Below, piece by piece: positions 10,897 through 20,899 of a DNA stretch of 64,000 bases; position 1 is the stretch's first letter, and each line of letters opens with the position of its first letter. Where the stretch lies: the NCBI RefSeq assembly GCF_038502225.1, contig NC_091382.1:9033113-9097112 (forward strand), in the 5' to 3' direction. The notes under the pieces were generated by a model. It worked only from the letters and a program-made list of their open reading frames with translations, ran no database searches and was not told where the DNA came from. Origin of the DNA: Cherax quadricarinatus. Lineage: Eukaryota; Arthropoda; Malacostraca; Decapoda; Parastacidae. Position numbers and translations under genes: made by a program.

Positions 10897-11820
10897 GTTT
10901 AAAATCATAGGCATTTCACCAATGGCCTTCTCAATCGAGTCTGCAAGTGCTACCACCCCTGCCCCAGAGAGATGTACCCCATCCCTTGCATACATATCAT
11001 GTTTGCCATAAAAGTTGTTCCAGTTGTCAATGAATGGGATTGCAAGTTCCTTGCAGTATCTGTCTAGCCAGCAATTTACACCAATTGCCCTAGACAACCA
11101 TTCATTTCCTACTCCCCTTCTAGGCAAGATGCTACATATGATTGGGATCCCTCCCTTAGACTTAATGAAATCTATAGCTGACCTGTACTTATCTAGCAGC
11201 TCTTCTCTCCTACCCTTCCCAATATCATTTCCACCAGCACTGAGACAGATAATGGGCTTGTTCCCATTACCTGACATGATATTATCCAGCCTGTTGACAA
11301 TGTCCCCAACACCAGCTCCAGGGAAGCACACTCTATCTCTCATCTTCTTATTCCTATTACAAAAAGCACGGTCAATATATCTTACCTGAGAGTCACCAAC
11401 CACAAGAATGCGCTTACCTTCATTAGCAGGGGCAGTAGTACCCTTACCTTCACTGGCCACTGAAGTACATTCATCCTGGAGAACAGAGAAGCGATTTCCT
11501 ACCTTCAGATCTTCACTCTTAACTTTCCTTACTCTGATGCGCCTCCCATTACTGTGAACAACTCGCCACTTGTAGCAGGTGCTGGGCTGCACCTCACTGC
11601 TGGTAGCCGTTGCTACCTCCCCAACCACAGCCTCCTCACAGCGAGAGACAGACTGCACCTCACTGCTAGAAGTCTCATTCCCCACAACTCCAGCCACCTC
11701 ACACTCTCTCCCAGACCCATTGAGGTGGACCTTCAGCCTCCTAATCTCCTCCTGGAGAAGCAAGACCTCCTCCTTCAACTCTCCAACCTCAGTTTTTAAA
11801 ACACTGCAGAAGCAAGCCAT
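10894..11820 (-). CDS. CR1-like ORF1: coiled coil plus SGNH esterase, 308 aa
   Basis: The N-terminal part (about 10-33) is a leucine/glutamate-rich coiled-coil candidate. A Ser/Val/Glu-rich linker follows. An SGNH hydrolase domain begins at about 136: block I GDS at 142-144, GGND at 196-199 and the DGVH pair at 280-283, so the Ser, Asn, Asp and His positions are all present. Esterase-type ORF1 proteins are established for CR1-like LINEs. The enzymatic substrate is not evident. The ORF starts about 40 bp from the element's 5' end and ends in the TGATG overlap with ORF2. Confidence 0.9.
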   Translation of the reverse strand: MACFCSVLKTEVGELKEEVLLLQEEIRRLKVHLNGSGRECEVAGVVGNETSSSEVQSVSRCEEAVVGEVATATSSEVQPSTCYKWRVVHSNGRRIRVRKVKSEDLKVGNRFSVLQDECTSVASEGKGTTAPANEGKRILVVGDSQVRYIDRAFCNRNKKMRDRVCFPGAGVGDIVNRLDNIMSGNGNKPIICLSAGGNDIGKGRREELLDKYRSAIDFIKSKGGIPIICSILPRRGVGNEWLSRAIGVNCWLDRYCKELAIPFIDNWNNFYGKHDMYARDGVHLSGAGVVALADSIEKAIGEMPMILN

Positions 11821-11939
11821 GCTTTGTAACCGTCCACGCTAATCCCCAAAGCAGCTCAGGGTCTGTAGATCTATGGTACGGACCCTCAAAGGGTTAATGT
11901 AGGAAGAGAAATGAGTAGTATTTATTTGTAGGAAGTCAG

Positions 11940-11993
11940 TGTAGGTAGCCAGTAGGTGTAGCCCGCCTGGGCTGCACCTACCGGCTACCTACA
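11940..11993. repeat. 25-bp-arm hairpin inside the Tigger-type element
   Basis: The left arm 11940-11964 and right arm 11969-11993 are inverted repeats matching at 23 of 25 positions with a 4-base loop. The core is gtaggtagcc against ggctacctac. It lies just outside the right end of the TTAA MITE. Confidence 0.8.
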
Positions 11994-11999
11994 CTATGG

Positions 12000-13460
12000 C
12001 CCAGAGCCATATTATTAGCATCGACATACCTTGTTCACTGAATTTAATCATTTCTAACAACTACCTTTAGATGCCATCTTGAACGAAGGGAGAAGTAATG
12101 AATAATTCATGCCGAAAATTGTAAACAAAAGCAGAGCGGGAGAGTGGCTGGGCCAAACGCAGATTCATACACATTTTCTCTGGTGGCTGAGCAGAGAAAA
12201 CGTAAAATTGTCCCTCCGCCTGGCTACCACACACGTCCACGAGTATTATTATCAGAGCACTTACGAAACATGCAATAAATGCCAGACAACAAATTTACAC
12301 TAACTTGTATTAAGTTAGCAATAGAAATAGGCATTAAAAACACAATAAAAGGTAAGATACACACAGAGTACACTTATTACTTACCTTAAAATATTAATAT
12401 TAATGTGTGAGAGGTAAGTGGCAGGGTGTTTATTGAATAAAATCAGAATGGCACACCATCATCCTCTAACTTGGCACTTAAAGCAATAGGCTTACAACTC
12501 TTTTTATCACAGCTAAGCTTAGACGCCATCGTCAGTAAGAGCCAACTAGTTAACGAATGAGTAAACGAGAGAGAGAACGATATACAGAGTTCAGACAATG
12601 TAAGAACACAAACTGAACAGGTAGTGGACGATCACTTGGTCAGCTGAAATAGATGCGTATTAATATGTGTCTGCTTTTAGTTCATTCATGTACGTTTGTA
12701 AGAGTTTGTAAAACTTTTACCTCACAATATTTTTTTTTATTATAATAATTATCTCAATACAAATACTCTTACATTGTGTATAAGTTGTACAAGTTAGTAC
12801 AGAATAAACAAACAGCAACACTCCCATTCTCATGCAACGCATCATATTTAGAGTGAAGATGATGATATTATCATCATAATAAAAAAGCGCTAAACCCACA
12901 AGGGTTGTGAATTACTATATATAGAGTGAAGGCATACAAAAGGAATATTTTTCTACAGTTATCCCCCAGTGTTTGACTAGAGAAAAATCTTCTGATACTA
13001 CCTACACAGTCGCTTTGTAAACAAATCTCATATTTACATCAGTTTTTATTCTGGGAGTGTATGTATTATGTTTATATGCTATGTAACGTGTTTCTTATAT
13101 AATTTTGAGGAAAATATAATAGATGGATTAATGAAAATGTCTATATTAATGTAAAATAAGACATTTAATGTGCCCAAGAGTGATGATTATTACGTACTAT
13201 TGGCGTCATGAGTAGAGAGAGACTTAGCGATTTTAATGTGTACCTGCACACCAGCACAGTGTGTAAGTATATTTAGGTACAGGTACACATAAGTATAATT
13301 ATTAGAGTACATATAAAATACACAATAGTTATAAAACACTTGAAATTTTGGAACATTTCCAGACATAATAGATGTGGTCACGGAGAATGTAAACAAACCG
13401 GGTGGGGAGTGCCGTATTTGAAAGACCGCTTGCCGTATAGCAAATTTTGGTCATAATTTG
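12000..13460. other. Right interior of the Tigger-type element, non-coding
   Basis: No transposase or other gene is supported. Much of it resembles the parallel interior of the element starting at 45217: gagagagaacgagtaaac-type text, then the cagcacagtgtgtaagt block. A short stretch at about 12870-12910 (aagcgctaaacccacaaggg) is shared with the interspersed repeat at 17208. Confidence 0.5.
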
Positions 13461-13682
13461 ACATTGCCGTGTTAGCAGAACGCCGTAAGGTGAAACGCCG
13501 TAAAGCAGGGCCCTACTGTACTTGTATGGTAAAACTTTGAAAGTTTTGTCCTGAAGAGAATTCAGTACTTATAATATTTGTATGGTTTCCGTGGCTATCA
13601 TCACAAGTAACGCTGTGTTCCTGTGTTAGGATCAACCTGGTGCTCAGTCACTTGTAATCTGCAGACACACTAGTGAGTGACT

Positions 13683-13900
13683 CAGTAGTGAAGTGAGACA
13701 CTAAAAAGCAACAGTAGAGGTGAAGTGAGACAATAAAAAGCAACAGTAGAGGTGAAGTGAGACACTAAAAAGCAACAGTAGAGGTGAAGTGAGACACTAA
13801 AAAGCAACAGTAGAGATGAAGTGAGAGACACTACTGGACAACAGAGTAGTAAAGTGAGAAAATGACAGAGCAACATAGTAGTGGTGAAGTGAGAGACCAA
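13683..13900. repeat. Minisatellite, about 32-bp unit
   Basis: The unit gtgaagtgagacactaaaaa continues with gcaacagtagag. About four near-exact copies are followed by two or three decayed ones. It lies in the intron upstream of the first visible DNAJC11 exon. Confidence 0.85.
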
Positions 13901-14230
13901 TGAATAACAATTACATCTCTAGTGTTTTCTATGAATTACTTCATTTTTTGAATGCAGAGGTCCAGAAAGATACACAAAATTCTTATCCATTTATGAAATT
14001 ATGTATAATTTTCTAATAGATATATTTACTGTAATGGTATATATAATGTATTTTCTTAAAACATTTCTGTTTTTCATAATATCAGCACCTTGCTTGCAGT
14101 TTTATAGTTACTTCATTAGATCTGTATATTGATTTAATATGAGAGCAATTTACCAGTAAATGTTGATTGTGTATGTTCAAGTAACTGGCATTATAGCCTT
14201 TAGTAATGCTGATGTACTCTTCTTTATAAG

Positions 14231-14449
14231 GTAACCTTTCATCTCAAAACGGTAATGGAAGCGGTGGTATCAATTGCTCAATTCGAAGAGTAACATCAGA
14301 TAAGGGGTGGGGAGAGGTTGAAGTTGGAGCAGGAAATGGTCTGACTATAGCAGCCAAAGCCTTCAGAAACTTTTCCCGTGGTATGTTTGGAAATGGATCT
14401 GTCATTACACATTTCACTCCTAATGGACTACGTGTGGGCACAGTCACAA
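14231..14449 (+). CDS. DNAJC11: DNAJC11-like coding exon (first visible)
   Basis: 219 bp between the acceptor ttataag and donor gtaagt. The first two bases complete a codon from the previous exon and the exon ends one base into a codon. It encodes NLSSQNGNGSGGINCSIRRV, then TSDKGWGEVEVGAGNG and FRNFSRGMFG. This matches the region of DNAJC11 that follows the J domain and linker (the conserved STQNGNG and VTSAKGWGELEFGAG segment). DNAJC11 is a mitochondrial protein linked to the MICOS/MIB cristae complex. The J-domain exons would be upstream of the window. I found no convincing earlier exon in bases 1-14230. Confidence 0.9.
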
Positions 14450-14577
14450 GTAAGTGTTGAATGTCTCTTGATCTTGTACTTGTTCTGATAATTTTAGACA
14501 TAATTTGTAATTTAGAAAAGTAATACGGCCGGTGTGTTGAAAGAAAGATGTAATATACAGTATTTTACAAACATTAT

Positions 14578-14702
14578 CTCTCCGTCCACAGCAGAGTTCA
14601 AACCTGCACACTCACGCTTCTGGGGTCTGGCTGTGTGGCAAAAGTACTGTATACTTCGATGCAGTGTGTGCAGGTTCGAATCCTTCTGTGGACTGAGAGA
14701 GA
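14578..14702. repeat. Inverted repeat with tRNA-like B box
   Basis: The left part (ccacagcagagttcaaacct) is an imperfect reverse complement of the right part (gcaggttcgaatccttctgt). The right arm contains a tRNA-type B box (GGTTCGAATCC) and a possible A box near ctggctgtgtggc. It lies in the 361-bp intron between two DNAJC11 exons. It may be a degenerate tRNA-derived SINE. The T stem has a mismatch, so a functional tRNA gene is unlikely. Confidence 0.55.
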
Positions 14703-14810
14703 ATGTAAATAATTTTGCTCATTTGCAAATTGTTGAGCACTTGGTATTTTGTGTGTATTTTATGTATCATTGTTTATTATATGTACAGTATGCATTTATT
14801 TCTTTCCCAG

Positions 14811-15018
14811 CTTTAGCAAACCAGTTAGATAAGCATACAGTGGGTTATCTGACATGGAAGGCTGGGATGCAGAGTGGCATGAACACAATGATTATTCGTG
14901 ATACTCCCTTCCAGCATTTAGTGTGCTCTGCATATATTGGTATACCACACACCTATATTGCAGTGTCTTATACTCACAAGATGCCAGAACAGGAATACAA
15001 AGTAAAGTTAACGGGCAA
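14811..15018 (+). CDS. DNAJC11: DNAJC11-like coding exon
   Basis: 208 bp, from acceptor tctttcccag to donor gtaagt. The single leftover base of the preceding exon plus CT gives Thr and keeps the frame. It encodes LANQLDKHTVGYLTWKAGMQ, then SGMNTMIIRDT and IGIPHTYIAVSYTHK. This corresponds to the DNAJC11 segment with LDKNTVGYLQW, SAMNTSIVRDT and LGIPHSFALISYQHK. It ends two bases into a Lys codon. Confidence 0.93.
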
Positions 15019-17200
15019 GTAAGTGGGTATATTGTTTAAATTATATAGTCTTAAGTTACTTTTAATCTGAAGTGCTTTGCTTCTTAGGGCACAGTACTTG
15101 CCCTACTTCTGTTTCTCATTCTTACATGGACATAAATAAAGACATAAACCCTAGTGCTATGGAATGGAGGAAATAAAGACTGAAACAGAACTTTTGTTCT
15201 GTTGAACCATTCATTAGAGCAAAAGTTCCGTGTGAGACTTGTGAGTGATAATGTCAGAAGATCTCGCATTCAAGGATCACAACAATGTTGCTGTTGATAA
15301 GATACATTATCTTTGAAAGCTTAAGTCAGTCAACAGAAGAACTAGTTATAACACAGACCAATTTCTCAAAATTCACCAGCTCTTTAAATTTGAAGTCACT
15401 TAAAAGTTGGATTCTCAAGTTATTAACATTTAATGAGGCATTCACAAATTATATGCATGAAAACCAGGTTTTCAAGTTTTTTCAGTTTCTTCAATAAAAT
15501 TAGCACCTCCCCAGCCCTAGAACTATCCAAACAGTTCTGATTTCAGTTCACCAGGATTTAGGATTTGAAGTCGATCAGAAGAGGAATTTCCCAGTTATTG
15601 CTCGGAATCCAACAATAGTTTTTTTAATTTTGTTACTGAATTGGCTTAATGCATCTACACAGCCTAAGCTTATAGGGTATCATCCTGTCCATAAGATCCA
15701 TCTGTCATTAGGGATTGAACCCTCTCAGAAGAGGCATAGGACTTTAGTTATTTAATGAAAAATTTTGCAAATTGGCACCTGTGTATTCCAGTAACAATCC
15801 CAACCTCCTCCTAGGTAGCATGCACTGGTGTTGAAAGTTTGAAGCTAATCTAAAGCAGCTTTCCCTAGATACCATATGGAATACAGAATTGGAAATGGTC
15901 TATATAAAATTGACCAGAGGATACCTTCACAGTAGTTGTATGAGCTTTTCCCTAGTTACTGTACACCAGCACTGAATATTTGAAGTCGGTCGAATAAGGC
16001 ATTCTCAGGTTACAAATGGAAACCTTGCTAAAAGAAGAAAATACTGTCAGCCACTTAAAGTTATCCCTTCAGGGATGTTTGATAATTGTAACTTTCCACT
16101 GGTTGTATCACTACATCCTCATATCATCCATTCCATCGTTCTACAACTGTGAAGATTTTCTTAAATCCTTTCGGCCAGTATGTAGTTGTGGGATCTTTTT
16201 CTTCTGTTGTTGGTGCTAAGACATCTTTCTTAGCTTTTTGTTATATCTTTCGTACTTTTTAGTGCTGAATTCTTCCATTCTAATGCATAATTCACAGGTA
16301 ACGCGCACTGTAATGCAATTATTCCATTCATGGTATTGTCTTGTATTCTTTAACTCGTGGTTTTTGCTTTTAAAACCCATTTTGCAGCTGGGCTTCATGA
16401 TTTTTCCATCTTGTATTTGCTGATATCTCACCCCAGCTCTATATTGTAATTTTGGCCTGATATATTATGTGAACAGTTTTTCTAGTTTTTCTCCATCCAT
16501 ATATCTAAAGACCATTTTAAACTTTATCATTAAAACTTGAATATTTCTCAAATAGTATAATTTCTGTATATTGGTTTTGATAAACCACTAAAAATACACT
16601 TATCAGGTTTGTCTTCTGTATCACCAGTTGGAGGACCTTCCTACTTCATTTTGCTCAGTGTAGCTTTCCCTGCCACATTTTAATGAGAGAAGCCATTTTC
16701 TACCTTTCATAATCTAATGGATTCTTGTTTTCCATGCAGCCACAGGACTGCCCCAGTGGGCTGGACCTCATTCTTATATCAGGCATCTTCAGATAAGCAC
16801 CTCCCTTTTCTGTTGTCTATTAAGGGCAGATTTTTGTCTGCTAATGTAGAGTTGGGTAACAGGCTCAGATCAGGTGATAGCACTAGGCCCAATTGTTTAT
16901 GTAGAGCGAAGGAGTGATAGACTTACCCTGTGTTTAATACAGAGGCCTTGTAGAAAATGGTGTCCTCAGGATATAAAAGTACAGAATTCCATATAGAGGA
17001 ATGGAGGAGATTGTACAAACTTCTCAAGAAAGGTGCCTTAATGTTGGTAAAGGGACCTTCTGTTTCTTAAACATAATTACTTCCCATTCCAGACAATGTG
17101 TGATCCTCATGAGTTTAATATTAACTTTACTATGATAATATAGATCATAAATAGTACATAATATTACAGTTATTGAAGCTAATGACCTATTGAACAAACC
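15019..17200. other. Start of a 13.4 kb DNAJC11 intron, no gene seen
   Basis: AT-rich intronic sequence with only short random frames. No splice-bounded coding exon or dated element could be supported. Traces of duplicated phrasing (tttgaagtcgatcagaagagg near 15566 and tttgaagtcggtcgaataagg near 15978) suggest an old degenerate repeat. Confidence 0.5.
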
Positions 17201-17207
17201 TTCCCAC

Positions 17208-17400
17208 AATTATTATTATTATTATAATCAAGGGGGAAGTGCTAAACTTGTAGAATTATACAACACCTGTGGGGGGGGGGGGGGGGAGGTGGAAGGTATT
17301 CAGGCTTAATTCAGGGAACTGGAGCACAGATCCAATTCCCTAGATCAAGAGCCCCTTACCAGCATCAAGAAACCTTCCTTGAGGGGAGCATCCCATAAAC
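17208..17400. mobile_element. Interspersed SINE-like repeat
   Basis: An attattatt run is followed by gggggaagtgctaaacttgt, a 17-base poly-G, and a block reading ggtattcaggcttaattcag. A shorter relative lies near 12870-12910. I recall this consensus as common in decapod genomes, but that is memory rather than something checked here. It has no coding content. Confidence 0.45.
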
Positions 17401-17789
17401 AAAGCTCAGGAGTGGACAGCCAAGCAACTCACTAGCAACAGCATTTTGTTAAGTCCCTGTTAGGTATAATGTATCATTATAAGTATTAGTATTAGGCCAT
17501 GATCAAGGCTTGTGGTACGTATACAGATTGTCTGACGTGTATAAACAAGCCTTTAGCAATATGTAGAGGCTGTTCTTGTATTAGAATTGCTTATTTATTG
17601 CACATTATAGGTAAATTCAGTTTTCTTGTTAGAATGAATTTTACGGTTTGAAAATTTTAACACAAGCTGTCTTGAATCAGCGTAGGAGGATTAAAAAAAA
17701 AAAAAGTACATATTCACCATCATTCATTCGATAATTATCTTGCCAAAAGTGTGTAGATAATGCAGTTGGTAGAGCTGGGTAGGTTGGTA

Positions 17790-17945
17790 GACAGCAACCA
17801 CTCAGCAAGGTACTTCTGTCATGCCATATGAATGTTGAATGGAAATCTGTTAACCGTTTTACAATGGCAGGATTGCTGATCTCTCTTCTTTTTTGTAAAC
17901 ACTAAAGATGGCAGGTAAATTTTACTACTACTGCTACAGGTACAC
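17790..17945 (+). mobile_element. RTE 5' region fragment
   Basis: It contains ggttggtagacagcaacca, ggcaggattgctgat and related text. This is the sequence that precedes the endonuclease in the RTE copy at 27721-28110 (minus strand) and that starts at 63750 on the plus strand. It looks like a solitary copy of the element's 5' untranslated region. Confidence 0.6.
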
Positions 17946-18660
17946 ATTCCTATATCCAAAACCCTTGGGGCCAGCAGTGTTTTGAATTTCAGAATGAAGG
18001 TGGCATCTAGGGCAGCACCCCATAATCAAACATTAACACTGCAGCAAAAATGTATGAATACTCATACTAAGTGGGATAAATAAAGACTACAAACACTACA
18101 ACTAGTGATGAAAGAGTACTATGACAGATGGAATTTTTAAAGACTTAACTGATAACACATTTTCACCATATCGTGTATGGGGACTTTTTCACCTGTATTC
18201 GCAATGTCATCATCATCATCATCATCACTTCTGTTCTCATGCTTATTTGTATTTAACACCATTTCTTTAAATCATAAACAGTGGTAGTTCCAACACCATA
18301 TTCTTCAGTAAGTGGCTGCACTGACACTCCACAATCGAGCTTCTGCAGTAACTCTACTTTCTGCGTTATTGTTAACGTCAGATGCTTCCTTTTCTTTTTC
18401 TCGCTGTTACCCATAGGGGTATCTGCAGCTCTTTTTGACATTTTCACAGTGAAATTTAAGTCACAAAATAAAAAGTAAAAACAAAATATCAGCAAACAGC
18501 AGACGCACGTGTGAACACTACAGGCACTGAGACACAACTGACGCCTGCCACTCTGGCTCTCAGTGACTTACGCTCCACACTCCATGAAAAAACTTCGGTT
18601 TTCGGAACCTTTCGAATTTCCGAATTTTGGATAAAGGATCATGGACCAGTACTACCACTG
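17942..18660 (-). mobile_element. Jerky/pogo-type element fragment
   Basis: The ends are imperfect inverted repeats: attcctatatccaaaaccc on the left, and gaattttggataaaggatca on the right with additional ttcggttttcggaacc. The interior carries a minus-strand frame for the start of a CENP-B/jerky-type transposase. The remaining transposase, including its DDE domain, is absent. Confidence 0.6.
18253..18450 (-). pseudogene. N-terminal CENP-B-like HTH of a jerky/Tigger transposase
   Basis: The frame reads MSKRAADTPMGNSEKKKRKH, followed by LTITQKVELLQKLDCGVSV and a second helix segment EYGVGTTTVYDLKKW. This is the DNA-binding helix-turn-helix that opens jerky/Tigger/CENP-B family transposases. It ends after about 67 residues at a stop, with no catalytic domain downstream, so it is a fragment. 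An upstream Met would extend it with a hydrophobic stretch that is probably not coding. Confidence 0.75.
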
Positions 18661-18669
18661 CTTACATCC

Positions 18670-19235
18670 AGCAGTAGAAATGGATCCTGCACACAGTACA
18701 CAGTACATGCAGTCGTGGGTGCATATACGTACAGTATATGTGTATACACACTCGTCTGGGTTTCATTCTAATTTCATAACAATTATTCCTCTTGTAGTGT
18801 TTCCTCTAGTTCCATGAAGTGAATTGGAATCCATCATCCATAAGCAGTAAGTAAGGGATTGTTAACCCCTTTATCATATGTAAATTACTAAAAGGGTAAA
18901 GAAAAAACAAGAACAAATATTGTGGAATATAGGGGTCCTCGAGAGCTAGTATGGTGGCCAGTCAGGATGTTATACCAACACTTAAAACCAAAAATGACTA
19001 CTACTTTCTGTTAAATACAAGATCTTTTGATTTAATAGAGGTAGAAATTCCTAGTTATATCTTCAAGATTCTCCAGCAACCTTAGTCGAGGAAAAGTCAA
19101 CAGGCTAGTAGGCAACATGTATTATGAACACAGGTGTGGTCTTGTGGCCTGTACACCTGCTCGTAGCGACGTCAGCATGGCAACCAATAATAATGAGGAA
19201 CGAGCACTAAGTGATTCACGTGGACTTGACCCTAC
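18670..19235. other. Intron sequence, no gene seen
   Basis: No conserved frame or obvious repeat boundary was recognised. Short dinucleotide-like text (cagtacacagtacatgcag) occurs near 18690. Confidence 0.4.
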
Positions 19236-19237
19236 CA

Positions 19238-20500
19238 ATTTTTTTTTTTTTTCATCAACCCAGCCATATCCCACTGAGGCCGGGTGACCTAAAAAGAAAA
19301 ATGATGGTTTCTCTTTTTAACTTAAGTAATGTATACAGGAAAAGGAGGTTACTAGCTCCTTGCTTCCAGCATTTTAGCTGCCTCCCAAGACACACATGGC
19401 TGCTTCTTTCTTTCAACACACCAGCCATATCCGACTGAGGCGGGGTGGCCCAAAAGGAAAAACAAAAGTTTCTCCTTTTACATTTAGTAATATATACAGG
19501 AGAATTTGGTAGGGTGTGCAAAAGAAGAAAATTAAAAGTGAATACAGGAAAGAGTAAGGTTATGAGGATAACAAAAAGATTAGATGATGAAAGATTGAAT
19601 ATCAGATTGGAGGGAGAGAGTATGGAGGAGGTGAACGTATTCAGATATTTGGGAGTGGACGTGTCAGCGGATGGGTCTATGAAAGATGAGGTGAATCATA
19701 GAATTGATGAGGGAAAAAGAGTGAGTGGTGCACTTAGGAGTCTGTGGAGACAAAGAACTTTGTCCTTGGAGGCAAAGAGGGGAATGTATGAGAGTATAGT
19801 TTTACCAACGCTCTTATATGGGTGTGAAGCGTGGGTGATGAATGTTGCAGCGAGGAGAAGGCTGGAGGCAGTGGAGATGTCATGTCTGAGGGCAATGTGT
19901 GGTGTGAATATAATGCAGAGAATTCGTAGTTTGGAAGTTAGGAGGAGGTGCGGGATTACCAAAACTGTTGTCCAGAGGGCTGAGGAAGGGTTGTTGAGGT
20001 GGTTCGGACATGTAGAGAGAATGGAGCGAAACAGAATGACTTCAAGAGTGTATCAGTCTGTAGTGGAAGGAAGGCGGGGTAGGGGTCGGCCTAGGAAGGG
20101 TTGGAGGGAGGGGGTAAAGGAGGTTTTGTGTGCGAGGGGCTTGGACTTCCAGCAGGCATGCGTGAGCGTGTTTGATAGGAGTGAATGGAGACAAATGGTT
20201 TTTAATACTTGACGTGCTGTTGGAGTGTGAGCAAAGTAACATTTATGAAGGGATTCAGGGAAACCGGCAGGCCGGACTTGAGTCCTGGAGATGGGAAGTA
20301 CAGTGCCTGCACTCTGAAGGAGGGGTGTTAATGTTGCAGTTTAAAAACTGTAGTGTAAAGCACCCTTCTGGCAAGACAGTGATGGAGTGAATGATGGTGA
20401 AAGTTTTTCTTTTTCGGGCCACCCTGCCTTGGTGGGAATCGGCCAGTGTGATAATAAAAAAAAAAATACAGGAGAAGGGGGTTACTAGCCCTTTGCTCCC
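19238..20500. mobile_element. Two non-autonomous RTE-derived tail units, the second interrupted
   Basis: Two units each start with a poly-T or T-rich stretch, then an RTE-like 3' terminal block (catatcccactgaggccggg and catatccgactgaggcgggg). Each then runs into text otherwise found in the RTE 5' region (acaggaaaaggaggttactagc). This pattern suggests internally deleted derivatives that keep both ends of the LINE. The second unit is split by the RTE insertion at 19505-20465. Confidence 0.55.
19505..20465 (+). mobile_element. 5'-truncated RTE LINE with 11-bp target duplication
   Basis: A 961-bp copy starts inside the RT (FGRVCKRRKLKVNTGKSKV) and ends in ataataaaaaaa. The direct repeat atacaggagaa is at 19494-19504 and 20466-20476. 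The coding part (about 19505-20212) is open through LLYGCEAWVMNV, RWFGHVERMERNR and RGRGRPRKGW to the family stop after QMVFNT. The apparent ORF start at 19445 lies in flanking sequence. It is almost identical in sequence to 31135-32096. Confidence 0.9.
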
Positions 20501-20899
20501 GAGTAGTTGCTAGGACTCTACCAAATATAGTTTTATTATCAAAAGTGGATGCATCACATTGTGTGCGCTGTTCTATAAGACTTGTATGTAGTTAAAGCAA
20601 GAGCTAACTATATTTACCTAACACCCATTGTACAAGATGGCTTTTTTTTCTTTTGTTTCTCCCATCAGCTGGTAGATTTCAGTAGGATTCAGTAGCTTTG
20701 GCTGCTGTTCAGCAGTCACCGTGTATGGTCGTGAGTGAATTGTCAATCTTCACTCTGCCATTATTACATTCCTTTTAGGTGTCATGCTTTAACCTCATCC
20801 ATTGCTCCCTCTTGGGTAGGGAAATGTAGAAATTCTTTAATCTGATCTATTGGTTAGGGTCTTAAAAATCTAGGATTTTTAAGACTTCCTTTGGTAGCA

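Larger units (their letters stand above)
7773..11860 (-). mobile_element. Apparently intact CR1-like LINE
   Basis: About 4.1 kb with uninterrupted ORF1 and ORF2, a short 5' leader of about 40 bp, a 3' UTR with the conserved ggcctactggcccatgcgag block, and a 3' end of repeated ttcttatg units (seen here as agaacataagaacataag). Comparison with the empty MITE at 45549-46620 brackets the insertion, but no convincing target duplication is visible, which is usual for CR1. It may be 5'-truncated within its leader. Confidence 0.85.
6752..11897. mobile_element. piggyBac-like TTAA MITE interrupted by a CR1 LINE
   Basis: The left end is TTAACACTTTCAGGGTCCA (one change from the usual CCC terminus) and the right end GGACCCTCAAAGGGTTAA, so inverted repeats sit inside a TTAA duplication. 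The interior (6756-7770) aligns by eye along its length with the uninterrupted 1072-bp copy at 45549-46620. The CR1 LINE at about 7773-11860 sits close to the right end. There is no transposase frame, so it would depend on a piggyBac transposase such as the one at 57967-59679. Confidence 0.75.
6194..13520. mobile_element. Tigger/pogo-type TA-flanked element, host of nested insertions
   Basis: The left end reads TACAGTAGGGCCCCACTTAT and the right end GCAGGGCCCTACTGTA, an inverted terminal repeat with a TA target duplication as in pogo/Tigger elements. Without the TTAA MITE (6752-11897) the element is about 2.2 kb. That interior also carries an RTE 3' tail (6481-6690) and no transposase frame, so it is non-autonomous. 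Related copies start at 24038 and 45217. The interior block at about 13100-13320 reappears near 48230-48340. Confidence 0.65.

Noticed and set aside
14534..15022. 162-residue single open frame covering 14534-15022
   Set aside because: Only the portion after 14811 is coding-like. A clear acceptor (tctttcccag) and the phase from the exon ending at 14449 show the first 90 or so residues are intron.
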